DNA of 41,380 bases, from contig CAZHFW010000030.1 of NCBI GenBank assembly GCA_964531675.1, forward strand, positions 1-41,380, written 5' to 3'. The notes beneath the pieces were generated by a model. That model searched no databases, was not told the origin of the DNA, and worked only from the letters and a program-made list of their open reading frames with translations. Numbering within the stretch: position 1 is the first letter of the stretch; every line of letters begins with the position of its first letter. Shown here piece by piece: positions 1 to 11,915 of the stretch. The translations under genes were made by a program, and so were the position numbers. This stretch comes from CAZHFW01 sp964531675. Lineage in GTDB: Bacteria; Planctomycetota; Phycisphaerae; Phycisphaerales; UBA1924.

Positions 1-373
1 GCGCCCAGCCCGGGGCCATGGCGGTCAGGGTTGCGGACGCCTGATTCGGAGTCTCTTGGGTCATGCCTCAATCCTTGCCTGGAAGCCCGCGCCGGGGAGT
101 CCCAAACGGGCACCTTTCTAGCGACCAGATCCGCCCTCGGGTTCACCTTCGCGTCTGAATAATCCATATCGGCCAAAGTGACGTCCGGAGAAAGTCGATC
201 CCACACGGACCCTGTCCGGCGACGGATCGGGTCCGATCGGGTCTTACACCACAGAACGCCGCCCTCCCGGGGGTATGCCTGCAGGTGCCAACCCGTTCGG
301 ACCGATCCCCTTTAAGAGGTCCGAGGGACCTCGCCCGGGCGGAGCACCGGGGCCTCCCAAAGCGGAGCTTCGC
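1..373. other. Gene-free upstream region of the fliD locus
   Basis: I see no convincing coding frame here. The stretch contains a near-tandem GATCGGGTC repeat around 225-243 and a perfect 7-bp inverted repeat GAGGTCC-gag-GGACCTC at 316-332. A GCCGATA string on the minus strand (167-173) resembles a flagellar sigma-28 minus-10 element, but I found no matching minus-35. It probably carries the 5' signals of the fliD operon and possibly of a leftward gene outside the window. Confidence 0.4.
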
Positions 374-637
374 ATGTCCAAGGCGACGTCAGATTCGTTC
401 CCGATCCCGGCGGTCCAGGACGCGCATCGCATGTTCGTCCGATTCCTGACCGGCTGGACCACTGACGCGCTCCGTCTCCGGGCCCGGGGCCTTGACCGCC
501 CCACCGCCCGCCGGGGCACACGCCTTGCGATTACCCCGGGGAGCACATCCCCGGGCTCCACCGATCAGGCGTTTCTTGCGCCCTACCGCGCAGAATCGCC
601 CAGGTGGATCCCTCCGGCTTCGGCCAAGGCGGCCTGA
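374..637 (+). CDS. Doubtful small hypothetical protein ahead of fliD
   Basis: This is an 87-codon frame starting at ATG 374 with a GGAG at 364-367, six bases upstream. It ends 36 bases before fliD. The product is basic and Pro/Arg-rich, with no signal peptide, membrane segment or known motif. It does not look like FlaG, which often precedes fliD. In GC-rich DNA such frames arise by chance; the ribosome-binding site is the only argument in favour. A perfect 8-bp inverted repeat, CCCGGGGA-gcaca-TCCCCGGG (535-555), lies inside it, which is more typical of non-coding DNA. Most likely not a gene. Confidence 0.2.
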   Translation: MSKATSDSFPIPAVQDAHRMFVRFLTGWTTDALRLRARGLDRPTARRGTRLAITPGSTSPGSTDQAFLAPYRAESPRWIPPASAKAA

Positions 638-673
638 TCCCGCCCTGCACCCGCAGCCGTTCGGAGCCTTTCC

Positions 674-3544
674 ATGAGCGGCATCTCCAGCGGCGTCGGC
701 CTTGCCTCGGGCATCAACAGCCAGCAGATCATCAGCCAGCTGATGCAGGTTGAAGCACGCCCGCGCACGCAGATCCAGAACCGCATCAAGGCGTTCCAGC
801 TCCAGCAGACCGCGCTCCTGGACATCAACTCGCGCCTGATCCGCATCCGCGACGCGGCCAAGTCCTTCCGCGACTCCAAGACCTTCGACCGCATGACCGC
901 CCTCACGGGCGACGAGAAGGTCATGACCGCTTCCGCGTCCGCGGGCGCGGCGCCGGGCACCTACCAGTTCATCGTCGATCGCCTCGTCACCGCGCAGCAA
1001 TCGCTCTCACGCGGGTGGTCGAGCAAGGACATCGCGATCGGCGCCAGCTCCTTCACCTTCGAGTCCGCCGACGCACGCCTCGACAACGACGTCAACCTCG
1101 CCGATCTCAATGGCGACACCGGCATCTCCCGAGGCAAGATCACCGTCACCGACTCCGCGGGCAAGTCCGCCACCATCGACCTCTCCAAGGCCGGGACCGT
1201 CAACGACGTCCTCGACGCCATCAACAACAACGGCACCGTCGCGGTCTCCGCCTCCGTCCAGGACGGCAAGTTCATCATCAAGGACACCGCCGGGGGCTCG
1301 GGCAACGTCATCGTCGCCGACGCGCCCGGTTACACCACCGCGACCAGCCTCGGAATCAAGGGCTCCGCGGTCGCCGGCGGCTCCATCACCGGCTCCGACG
1401 TCTACTCCCTCTCCAAGCAGACCGCGCTGACCTCGCTCAACGACGGCAACGGCGTCAACATCAAGCCCGTCAACACCGACACAGGCTTCAACTTCTCCAT
1501 CACTGTGAACGGACCGGGCGGCGCCAAGACCGTCAACGTCAACCTCGCCGACGTCTACAAGAACGAGACCGTCGACGGCAAGCTCCAGCTCGTCAAGAAG
1601 GAAGGCGCGGTCTCCACCGTCGGAGGCGTGCTCGACCGCATCAACAAGGCCCTCGACGATCAGGGCCTCACGACGATCCGCGCCGAGATCTCATCCGACG
1701 GCAAGCGCCTCCGCATCAACGACTCCAGCGCATCCTCCACGATCACCGTCGCCGAGAACGGCGGCACCACCGCTGCCGACCTGGGACTCACGGGAACCGC
1801 GACCAACACGATGAACGGCCGCCGGATCATCGCCGGCCTCAACTCGATCCTGGGAAGCTCGCTCAACGGCGGGTCGGGCATCACCGGCGATGGCGTGATC
1901 AACTTCACCGCCCGTGACGGGTTCGCCTTCTCCGTCTCAGGCATCTCCTCCGACTCTTCCCTCGATCAGATCAAGAAGGCCATCGAGGACGCCTCGGGCA
2001 CCACCGGAACAGGCAAGCCCCGCCTCTCGGTCGCGCTCAACTCCCAGGGCACCGGACTGTCCATCACCGACAACACCGGCGGCACGTCGAACCTGATCAT
2101 CCAGGGAACCTCAGGGAGCGATACCGCGGCCAGCCTGAAGATCTCCACCGGCGCTTCGGGCGTCGCCTCCTCTTCCGTCAACTCGGGCAACCTGCAGAAG
2201 AAGTACCTCTCCACCGCCACCCTGCTCTCCACGCTCAACGGCGGCAAGGGCATCGGCACCGGCGTCTTCAAGATCACCGACAGCTACGGCGGCACCGCGA
2301 CCGTCGACATCGGCACCGACAGCCAGACCCTCGGCGACGTCATCGATGAAATCAACTCACGCGGCCTGAAGATCAAGGCCAGCATGAACAGCACGGGCGA
2401 CGGCATCCAGATCGTCGAAGATCTCCCGTCGGGAACCCCCGCCGGCTCGTCCAAGATCAAGATCGAAGACACGTCGGGCTCGGTCGCCAAGGCCCTCAAT
2501 ATCGCGGGCACCGCTGCCGACGTCGGCGCTTCCAACACGATCAACGGGTCGTACGAGCGGACCGTCCAGTTCGACGCGACCGACACCCTCGCGACCATCG
2601 CGTCCAAGATCAACGCCGCGGGCGCCGGCATCAGCGCCTCGGTCATCAACGACGGCGCCGGCGCCAACCCCTACCGCCTCTCGTTCACCTCGACCTCGAC
2701 CGGCACCGCTGGCCGCATGGTCGTGGACGGAGGTGCGCTGGATCTTGGCCTCCGTTCCCTGGAGGCCGGACAGGACGCCCGCGTCTTCTACGGCGCGTCG
2801 GACCCCGCCAAGGCGGTGCTGGTCACGAGCTCCACCAACACCCTCGACAACGTCATCTCCAACGTCAAGATCGACCTCAAGGGAACGTCGACCACGCCGG
2901 TCTCGCTGACGATCTCCTCCGACTACGACGGCATCAAGTCGGACATTCAGGGCTTCATCGACGCCTTCAACCAGGCGGTCGGCCGCATCGACACCCAGTC
3001 CAAGTATGACAAGGACACCGGCTCGAAGGGCGCCCTCCTGGGCGACTCGACCATGCTGGCGCTCCGCAGCGCCATGTTCTCCGCGGTTCAGGGCGAGTCC
3101 AAGGGCCTCACCGGACGCTACACGCGTCTGACCCAGATCGGCATCAAGGTGGGCAGCGGCGGCCAGCTCACCCTCGACGAGACGACCCTGCGCGAAGCCC
3201 TCAACACCGACCCCGCAGCGGTGAAGGACCTGTTCACCAATAAGACCGCCGCCCCGACCTCGACCGATCCCAACGCCGACAAGACCACGGTCACCTACAC
3301 CCAGATGGGCATCCCCGCGATCTTCGAGGAACTGGCCAAGAAGTACGTCGACTCCGTTGACGGCGTCCTCACCGCCAAGAACAAGTCGCTCGACGACCAG
3401 ATCAAGAACAGCAACACGCGCCTGACCGAGTTCAACGCCAGGCTTGATCAGAAGCAGGCCAAGCTGGAGGCCCAGTTCGCCGCCATGGAAAAGGCCATCT
3501 CCCAGCTCCAGTCTCAGCAGGGCGCGCTGGCCAGCATCAAGTAA
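674..3544 (+). CDS. fliD: Flagellar filament capping protein FliD, enlarged form
   Basis: FliD (hook-associated protein 2) caps the growing filament and helps fold exported flagellin. The first ~115 residues match the FliD N-terminal domain (start MSGISSGVGLASGINSQQII) and the last ~220 the C-terminal domain, ending in a coiled coil rich in Lys, Gln and Glu (about residues 905-956). At 956 residues it is about twice the length of the enteric protein. The extra central part consists of about five divergent repeats of the flagellin/hook IN type, each with a pattern like LNGGxGI...G.f.itd..G....v and followed by a segment of about 60-90 residues ending in ALNI/DLGL-like strings. ATG 674 is supported by GGAG at 663-666. 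fliS follows 59 bases later, probably in the same operon. Confidence 0.95.
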   Translation: MSGISSGVGLASGINSQQIISQLMQVEARPRTQIQNRIKAFQLQQTALLDINSRLIRIRDAAKSFRDSKTFDRMTALTGDEKVMTASASAGAAPGTYQFIVDRLVTAQQSLSRGWSSKDIAIGASSFTFESADARLDNDVNLADLNGDTGISRGKITVTDSAGKSATIDLSKAGTVNDVLDAINNNGTVAVSASVQDGKFIIKDTAGGSGNVIVADAPGYTTATSLGIKGSAVAGGSITGSDVYSLSKQTALTSLNDGNGVNIKPVNTDTGFNFSITVNGPGGAKTVNVNLADVYKNETVDGKLQLVKKEGAVSTVGGVLDRINKALDDQGLTTIRAEISSDGKRLRINDSSASSTITVAENGGTTAADLGLTGTATNTMNGRRIIAGLNSILGSSLNGGSGITGDGVINFTARDGFAFSVSGISSDSSLDQIKKAIEDASGTTGTGKPRLSVALNSQGTGLSITDNTGGTSNLIIQGTSGSDTAASLKISTGASGVASSSVNSGNLQKKYLSTATLLSTLNGGKGIGTGVFKITDSYGGTATVDIGTDSQTLGDVIDEINSRGLKIKASMNSTGDGIQIVEDLPSGTPAGSSKIKIEDTSGSVAKALNIAGTAADVGASNTINGSYERTVQFDATDTLATIASKINAAGAGISASVINDGAGANPYRLSFTSTSTGTAGRMVVDGGALDLGLRSLEAGQDARVFYGASDPAKAVLVTSSTNTLDNVISNVKIDLKGTSTTPVSLTISSDYDGIKSDIQGFIDAFNQAVGRIDTQSKYDKDTGSKGALLGDSTMLALRSAMFSAVQGESKGLTGRYTRLTQIGIKVGSGGQLTLDETTLREALNTDPAAVKDLFTNKTAAPTSTDPNADKTTVTYTQMGIPAIFEELAKKYVDSVDGVLTAKNKSLDDQIKNSNTRLTEFNARLDQKQAKLEAQFAAMEKAISQLQSQQGALASIK

Positions 3545-3603
3545 CCAGTCCGGGGCAGCTGAGACGAAAGTCACCCCCCTGAAGGACCGATAGAAACGCT
3601 CGT

Positions 3604-4113
3604 ATGAACAGGCCGACGGACATTGGACGGGACCACTCGGGCGGGCAAGACCCCGGCCGCAACCTGAATCCGTACCTCAGGACACGGGTGCTCACCGCGG
3701 GTCCGGAGGAACTCCGCCTGCTGCTCCTCGAGGGCGCGGTCAAGTTCGCGTGCCAGGGCCGTGACGGCCTGGCCCGCAAGGACTACGAGGCCTCCTACTC
3801 GGGCATCAGCCAGTGCCGGGCCATCGTTCTTGAGCTCCTGACCACCATCCGCGCGGACATCGATCCGACGCTGATGGACAAGATCAAGGGCGTGTACACG
3901 TTCATCTACCAGGAGCTCACCACCGCCAACCTCGAGAAGAGCGTCGAGCGGATGGACAAGCTCATTCAGCTCCTGGAGTACGAAACCGAGACGTGGAGGC
4001 TTCTGATGCGGAAGGTCGCCTCCGAGCGGTCCGTCTCGGGAGCGGCCCCAGCGGCCGCCGAGGCCCCGGCCCCGGACCCCTCAGGACGAAAGCCCTTGAG
4101 CGTCTCCGCCTGA
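3604..4113 (+). CDS. fliS: Flagellin export chaperone FliS
   Basis: FliS binds the C-terminus of newly made flagellin in the cytoplasm and prevents premature polymerisation before type III export. The 169-residue product has the characteristic NPYLRTRVLTAGPEELRLLL region (about residues 22-41) and then the helices of the FliS bundle; typical FliS proteins are 125-150 residues. The first ~20 residues (polar, Gly/Asp-rich) and the Ala/Pro-rich tail after residue 140 are extensions. It follows fliD directly and is closed by a hairpin terminator. No strong ribosome-binding site is next to ATG 3604; the nearest purine-rich stretch (AAGGA) is about 17 bases upstream, so a slightly different start is possible. 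Confidence 0.93.
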   Translation: MNRPTDIGRDHSGGQDPGRNLNPYLRTRVLTAGPEELRLLLLEGAVKFACQGRDGLARKDYEASYSGISQCRAIVLELLTTIRADIDPTLMDKIKGVYTFIYQELTTANLEKSVERMDKLIQLLEYETETWRLLMRKVASERSVSGAAPAAAEAPAPDPSGRKPLSVSA

Positions 4114-4139
4114 GTCTGTTTCCAATCAGAATCCGAACA

Positions 4140-4165
4140 AAGGCTCCCCAAGCGGGAGCCTTCTT
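4140..4165 (+). terminator. Rho-independent terminator after fliS
   Basis: The 9-bp inverted repeat AAGGCTCCC (4140-4148) and GGGAGCCTT (4154-4162) encloses a 5-nt loop and is followed by CTT, 26 bases after the fliS stop. The T-tract is short, so efficiency is uncertain. Confidence 0.7.
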
Positions 4166-4392
4166 CATGTTCTGCGAACGCCCGACCATTGACCGGACGC
4201 CGGTGTGAGCCTTCAATGGCAGCCCCGGTCGGAGTTGTTCCGAACGGATTTCCCGGATCGCCGGCCCGAAGTCTCGGTTCACCGGCACATCGCCAGGCCC
4301 CGCACGCCTTACCGTACGCGGCCTTTCCCTGGCACCCCCCAGCCTCTGGCGGCCTTCGGGCCGATCACGCCGGGTGCGGACGGAGTTTCATC
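4166..4392 (+). promoter_or_regulatory. rpsD leader and promoter region
   Basis: These 227 bases separate the fliS terminator from rpsD. The rpsD frame stays open through most of it, but the upstream translation (Pro/Arg/His-rich) does not resemble S4, so I treat it as leader. S4 genes are autoregulated through their mRNA in some bacteria; I cannot identify such a structure here. Confidence 0.35.
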
Positions 4393-4992
4393 ATGGCTCG
4401 TTACACCGGTCCCAAGCTCAAGCTCTCCCGTCGCGTCGGCGTCCCGATCGCGGACACCCCGAAGCACACCTCCAAGCGCACGCTGACCTTCCCGGGCATG
4501 CACGGCTATCGCGGCCGTCGCCTGCGTGACTACGGCGTTCGTCTGAACGAGAAGCAGAAGCTCAAGTACCACTACGGCGTGCTCGAGAAGCAGTTCCGCC
4601 GTTACATCGCCGAGGCAGGCCGTCGCCCGGGCAACAAGGGCGAAGTGCTCCTGACCCTGCTCGAGCGTCGCCTGGACAACGCCCTCCGCCGCGCCGGCCT
4701 CTGCCGCACGGTGTGGGCCGCCCGCCAGATCGTCGCCCACGGGCACGTGAAGATCAACGGCCGCAAGACGGACCGTCCCTCCTTCGAGCTCTCGGTCGGT
4801 GACACCATCACCTTCAAGGAGCGTGCGCAGAAGGTCGTCCGCGACGCCATGGAGACCCTCTCGGGTCACGAGGTGCCGGGCTGGCTCGACCTGAACCCGG
4901 GCGAGCTGACCCTCAAGGTCGTCGCACTGCCCACGACGGATCAGATTCCGTTCGACGTCAACACCAACCTGATCATCGAGTTCTACCGCTAA
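4393..4992 (+). CDS. rpsD: 30S ribosomal protein S4
   Basis: S4 binds 16S rRNA early in small-subunit assembly and contributes to decoding fidelity. The 199-residue product begins MARYTGPKLKLSRR, carries the S4 N-terminal domain and an S4 RNA-binding domain (around RRLDNALRRAGLCRTVWAAR, then QIVAHGHVKINGRKTDRPS), and ends IIEFYR as usual. There are no cysteines in the first ~100 residues, so it is the zinc-free (C-minus) form. ATG 4393 is chosen because the homology begins there and GGAG lies at 4382-4385; the frame is open 68 codons further upstream without similarity. The gene stands alone, outside the usual alpha operon, and has its own terminator. Confidence 0.97.
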   Translation: MARYTGPKLKLSRRVGVPIADTPKHTSKRTLTFPGMHGYRGRRLRDYGVRLNEKQKLKYHYGVLEKQFRRYIAEAGRRPGNKGEVLLTLLERRLDNALRRAGLCRTVWAARQIVAHGHVKINGRKTDRPSFELSVGDTITFKERAQKVVRDAMETLSGHEVPGWLDLNPGELTLKVVALPTTDQIPFDVNTNLIIEFYR

Positions 4993-5014
4993 GCGATCGC
5001 TGCTTGGACTCCCA

Positions 5015-5051
5015 CGGGCCCTCCGATTCCTCGGGGGGCCCGGTTCGTTTT
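5015..5051 (+). terminator. Rho-independent terminator after rpsD
   Basis: A 12-bp stem with one G-U wobble, CGGGCCCTCCGA (5015-5026) and TCGGGGGGCCCG (5031-5042), closes a TTCC tetraloop and is followed by GTTCGTTTT. It starts 22 bases past the rpsD stop. Confidence 0.9.
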
Positions 5052-5131
5052 GCTCCGCCCGCTTCTGGGGCCGGTTTTTGCCAGTGCTCCCCCCGACAAG
5101 TCCGGCACAACACCCGTAGACTTGCCCCGTC

Positions 5132-7096
5132 ATGCTCAAAGTTCTTCGCAAGTATCGCGGACCGGCCATCGCCATCGGCGGCTCCCTGCTCATGATCGCC
5201 TTCCTCCTGCCGGAGGTGGTGCGCCAGAGCCAGGGCAACGCCCGCAAGTTCACCGTCGCCGAGATGAACGGCCGCAAGGTCACCGCCGGCGAACTCGGCG
5301 ATGCCGAGCACGAATACAGCGTGCTCAAGGCGTTCGATGAAGGTCTGATCTCGAACACGCTGGGCGTGCGCGACGGAACGCACTGGTTCCTGCTGGTCAA
5401 GGAAGCCCAGGCCGCGGGCCTGGTCGGCCAGCACGAGAACGGTCTGGAGTGGCTCCCCGACATCGTGCAGATGATCGTGGGCGAGCAGGCGCGAACCGCC
5501 CTGCAGCGCGGCGACTTCCAGACCTATCAGGCCCTGATGACGGAAGAAGGCCGCAAGGCTTTCACCGCCCGCGTGACGGAAGCCATCTTCAAAGCTCGTG
5601 AAGCGGCGGCGGGCCGTTCCGGCATGACGCTGGATCAGTTCGACCTGGCGCTGGCCAAGGCCCGCGCGATCTTCGATCTGCGCATCGGGTTCATGCGCGC
5701 CGCTCGCGTGTCCGACATCGTGGCCCGCAATCAGGTCAAGCAGCAGGCCGAACGCGCGGTCGTTGATGTCGTCGCGATCTCCGCGGACCGCCTTCTGAGT
5801 CAGGTGGGGGAACCCACGCCGGATGAGATGGCCGCGCACTTTGCGCAGTACCAGAACTCCAAGCCCGGCACCGGCCTGTTCGGCTTCGGATACGTGCTGC
5901 CCCCCCGCTTCAAGCTCGAGTGGCTCAAGCTCGACCGCAATGCCCTGGGCAGCGTCGTGCAGCTCGATCCGATCGAGGTCTCCAAGTTCTACGCCAAGAA
6001 CCGCGACAAGTACCAGGGCGATTTCGCGGTCGAGAAGACGAACGTCGAACGCGATCTCCGCGACACCAAGGTCGGCGAGATCATGGCCGATGCCGACCGC
6101 ATCGTGCGCTCGGAGGTTTCACGCACGCTCCGCAAGCTCGACACCGAGGGAGGCTACAAGAAGCTCCCCGCCGACTGGGACGCCCAGCGCCCGAAGTTCG
6201 AGACCATCGCGGCCGCGATCGTGGACGCGCTCAAGACCACCCAGAAGGTCACCATCCCGCTTCCCCAGGTCACGATTAAGGCGGCCGACTGGCTGACCGC
6301 CGACACGCTCCGATCGATCCCCGATCTGGCCATGACGCAGGTGCGTCTGGGCAGCCGGGCCCAGAGCCTGACCGATCTCCTGCTCCAGTGCCGCGAGATC
6401 GCGGGCCCCTCGGACATCGGCCTGCAGGTCGGCGTTCCGTTCGTCGAGTCGCCCATCACCGACTTTGCGGGCAATCGCTACTACCTCACGGTGCTCGACG
6501 CGCGTGGCGAAGCGCCCGCCGCTTCGCTCGACGAGGTGAAGGCTCAGGTCATCCATGACCTCAAGGCCCAGAAGGCCTATCTGAAGCTGCTCGGCGAAGT
6601 CAACGCGCAGGTCACCCTGGCCGCCGCGACCGGCGTCCGGTCGGTTGCAGACTTCTACAACGCGCAGGCCAGCGGCGACACGAAGCTCACGCCTCTGGCC
6701 CCGATGACCGGGGTTGACGTCAGCGCGACTTCCCGTCTGGCGCCCGAGATCGACGCCAAGGAGTTCCGCGACGCGGTGCTCAAGGCCGCCTCGGCGCTTG
6801 ACCCCCTCAAGCCCGCCTCCGACCAGGATCCCCTGGCCCGGACCGTGACCGTGGGCATCCCGAGCAAGCAGACCGTTGCGGTGGCCCAGATCACCAAGCT
6901 GATCCCGGTGACGCAGGAGACGTATCGCCAGCAGGTCGAAGGCCTGGCGATGCAGATGCAGATGAACGAGTACCGCGATCTGCTGCAGAACGATCCGACC
7001 AAGTACGCCGATCCGTTCACGCCCGAAGCTCTGCGGGCCCGGTTCTCGTACACCGAGCGCCGGAACACCGAAGACAAGAGCAAACCCAAGAGCTGA
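5132..7096 (+). CDS. Membrane-anchored PpiD/SurA-like chaperone (peptidyl-prolyl isomerase family)
   Basis: The 654-residue product has a short basic N-terminus and one membrane segment (about residues 13-30, AIAIGGSLLMIAFLLPEV), then a large extracytoplasmic part. The layout is that of PpiD: N-terminal anchor, helical SurA-N-like chaperone region, and a C-terminal part with repeated segments of the SLDEVKAQVIHDLKAQKAY type that commonly flank parvulin domains. I cannot point to an intact parvulin core, so isomerase activity is uncertain and a chaperone role is more likely. It would act on proteins emerging from the Sec translocon. The gene is monocistronic, between the rpsD terminator and its own perfect terminator. 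There is no strong ribosome-binding site before ATG 5132 (upstream sequence CTTGCCCCGTC). Confidence 0.65.
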   Translation: MLKVLRKYRGPAIAIGGSLLMIAFLLPEVVRQSQGNARKFTVAEMNGRKVTAGELGDAEHEYSVLKAFDEGLISNTLGVRDGTHWFLLVKEAQAAGLVGQHENGLEWLPDIVQMIVGEQARTALQRGDFQTYQALMTEEGRKAFTARVTEAIFKAREAAAGRSGMTLDQFDLALAKARAIFDLRIGFMRAARVSDIVARNQVKQQAERAVVDVVAISADRLLSQVGEPTPDEMAAHFAQYQNSKPGTGLFGFGYVLPPRFKLEWLKLDRNALGSVVQLDPIEVSKFYAKNRDKYQGDFAVEKTNVERDLRDTKVGEIMADADRIVRSEVSRTLRKLDTEGGYKKLPADWDAQRPKFETIAAAIVDALKTTQKVTIPLPQVTIKAADWLTADTLRSIPDLAMTQVRLGSRAQSLTDLLLQCREIAGPSDIGLQVGVPFVESPITDFAGNRYYLTVLDARGEAPAASLDEVKAQVIHDLKAQKAYLKLLGEVNAQVTLAAATGVRSVADFYNAQASGDTKLTPLAPMTGVDVSATSRLAPEIDAKEFRDAVLKAASALDPLKPASDQDPLARTVTVGIPSKQTVAVAQITKLIPVTQETYRQQVEGLAMQMQMNEYRDLLQNDPTKYADPFTPEALRARFSYTERRNTEDKSKPKS

Positions 7097-7136
7097 TCGA
7101 GATCCAGGCTTCGGCCATCCTCCAGTCCACCACGAG

Positions 7137-7170
7137 CCGGGATCGCAGACGCGATCCCGGTTTCTCTTTT
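7137..7170 (+). terminator. Strong Rho-independent terminator
   Basis: A perfect 10-bp stem CCGGGATCGC (7137-7146) and GCGATCCCGG (7151-7160) with loop AGAC is followed by TTTCTCTTTT. It ends the PpiD-like gene. uvrA ends on the other strand 29 bases away; the hairpin lacks a T-tract in that direction. Confidence 0.95.
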
Positions 7171-7198
7171 GAGACTCGACGTTCGGGACTCCGGCGAC

Positions 7199-10402
<3,204 letters not shown>

Positions 10403-10529
10403 AGAGCGATCGTAGACGCTCCGAACAGGGTGCGAACGAAGCTCGCCATGACGCGCCGGAGAACCGCCGAGCAGCGGCTTCCCGAGCCCCTCAGCGTCGA
10501 GCTTTCGATGGGCAGACCGACGCGGCCGG

Positions 10530-10868
10530 TCAGTGGCCCGGACCGGGCTGGGTCGGCTTCACATCGGATGCCGGAGCGGTGCCCGTGGGAGCAGCCTGCT
10601 GAGGCTGGACGCTCGCTGGCGCCGGAAGCCCGAGCTGCTCCGCCTGCTTACGAGCCAGCTCGGCCTGCTGGGCCTGAGCCTCCGCCTGCGACCGGGCCAG
10701 AAGCGAGCGCCGCTCCATCTGCCAGAGCCCGAGCAGAACCAGCCCGATCGAGACCCCGATCATGTAGAACCCGAGTCTGGACATGAAGTCCGAGCCCGTG
10801 TGCAGGCCAGGCCTGGGGGTCCCGTGATTGGAGCTCGGTGCGTCAGCCACGCTCGATCGTAGGTCCAT
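10530..10868 (-). CDS. Small single-pass membrane protein
   Basis: I do not recognise a family. The product (112 residues from ATG 10868) has a hydrophilic N-terminus, one membrane helix (LGFYMIGVSIGLVLLGLWQM), then an Arg/Gln/Ala-rich helix likely to form a coiled coil, and a Pro-rich tail ending PTQPGPGH. Two other starts are possible: ATG 10913, three bases after the stop of the upstream DUF21 gene and so suited to translational coupling, and ATG 10784 just before the membrane helix. It is the last gene of the minus-strand run with two DUF21/CBS proteins, which suggests a shared membrane role, but nothing more specific can be said. Confidence 0.6.
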   Translation of the reverse strand: MDLRSSVADAPSSNHGTPRPGLHTGSDFMSRLGFYMIGVSIGLVLLGLWQMERRSLLARSQAEAQAQQAELARKQAEQLGLPAPASVQPQQAAPTGTAPASDVKPTQPGPGH

Positions 10869-10916
10869 GAGCGCAGCCGGAGCGCACCGGAGTTCTGAGC
10901 GACACCCGCTCATGGC

Positions 10917-11915
10917 TCACCAGTCCGGGAGCTCACCGGTCAGGGGCTCGACCATGTCTCGCACCGTGGCCAGCCCAACCGGACGGCCGTCCTTCTCAAC
11001 GATGCCCAGAGGCACCCCGCTGGCGCGGATCTTCTCCAGACCGTCGCGGACCGACTCCCGTGCATCGAGCCGCGCTGGACGCACCATGAGCTTCTCGAGC
11101 GGCACGTCGGGCCTGGTGTAAAGATCAATCTGGCGAACCACGCCAACCACATGGCCGCGAGCGTCCACCACCGGGAGCCTGGAGTGCTCGACCTCCACCA
11201 GGAGCTTCGACGCCCGCTTGGTGTCCCAGTGCGATGGGATCGTCACCACCCGCGCCCAGGGCACCATCTCATCGCCGACCCGCGTCTGGCGCATGGCCAC
11301 CGCGCGATCCACCAGCGACGTCTGGGCGTCGCTGAGCACGCCCGACGAGTTCTCCTTGAGCAGCGCGACCAGCTTCTGTCTGGCGTCGCTCATGACGTCC
11401 AGATCCTCGCGGAGACCAAGGGCCTTTTCCACCAGTCGACCGGCGCCCACGATCAACGGCACCAGCCCCACCGCGGTCAGGATGTAGCGCAGCACCCGGA
11501 GGCCGCCCGCGAATCGGTACGTCAGGCTGTCGGCCCTCTGGCGGAAGAGCTCCTTGGGCAGCGCATCACCGATGATGAGAATCGCCGGCGTCAGCACGCA
11601 CACGTTGATCAGCGCGACTTCCCAGTGCGGGCGATCCTTCGACTCCATGATCGAGGTCAGCGCCACCGCCGAGAGATAGCTGAACATGTTGTACGCGATC
11701 AGGATGGTCGTCAGCATCCGATCGGGACGATCAAGCTCGCGCCTGAGGATGCGTGCTGCGGGATCCGGCCTTCCTCCCCGCCCACGCTCCGCACGCAGAT
11801 TCAGCCTCACCCGATTCACCGAATAGCAGCCAAGTTCCACGCCGGCGACGATGGACGCCAGCAGCAGGCCCGTGATCGCGAGGATCCACCATCCGATCTG
11901 TTCAAGGAGGCTCAC
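10917..11915 (-). CDS. DUF21/CNNM-type membrane protein with CBS domains (short form)
   Basis: The 332-residue product has an N-terminal DUF21 (CNNM-like) membrane domain, about residues 1-175, with the conserved IGDALPKELFRQRA stretch, followed by a CBS pair (about 205-325). Family members are linked to Mg2+/Co2+ homeostasis (CorB/CorC, CNNM). It lacks the C-terminal CorC/HlyC domain that its neighbour has. The GTG start overlaps the stop of the upstream gene (GTGA, 11912-11915), with a G-rich ribosome-binding stretch (GGGGGTG) 4-10 bases before it, so the two are translated together. The pair probably forms a heteromeric membrane complex; this is inference from the overlap and shared domains. 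Confidence 0.85.
   Translation of the reverse strand: MSLLEQIGWWILAITGLLLASIVAGVELGCYSVNRVRLNLRAERGRGGRPDPAARILRRELDRPDRMLTTILIAYNMFSYLSAVALTSIMESKDRPHWEVALINVCVLTPAILIIGDALPKELFRQRADSLTYRFAGGLRVLRYILTAVGLVPLIVGAGRLVEKALGLREDLDVMSDARQKLVALLKENSSGVLSDAQTSLVDRAVAMRQTRVGDEMVPWARVVTIPSHWDTKRASKLLVEVEHSRLPVVDARGHVVGVVRQIDLYTRPDVPLEKLMVRPARLDARESVRDGLEKIRASGVPLGIVEKDGRPVGLATVRDMVEPLTGELPDW

Noticed and set aside
167..173. GCCGATA on the minus strand, resembling a flagellar sigma-28 minus-10
   Set aside because: No TAAA-type minus-35 at about 15 bases, and no gene on that strand within the window to confirm it.
535..555. Perfect 8-bp inverted repeat CCCGGGGA/TCCCCGGG as a terminator
   Set aside because: No T-tract follows and it lies before fliD without a confirmed upstream gene.
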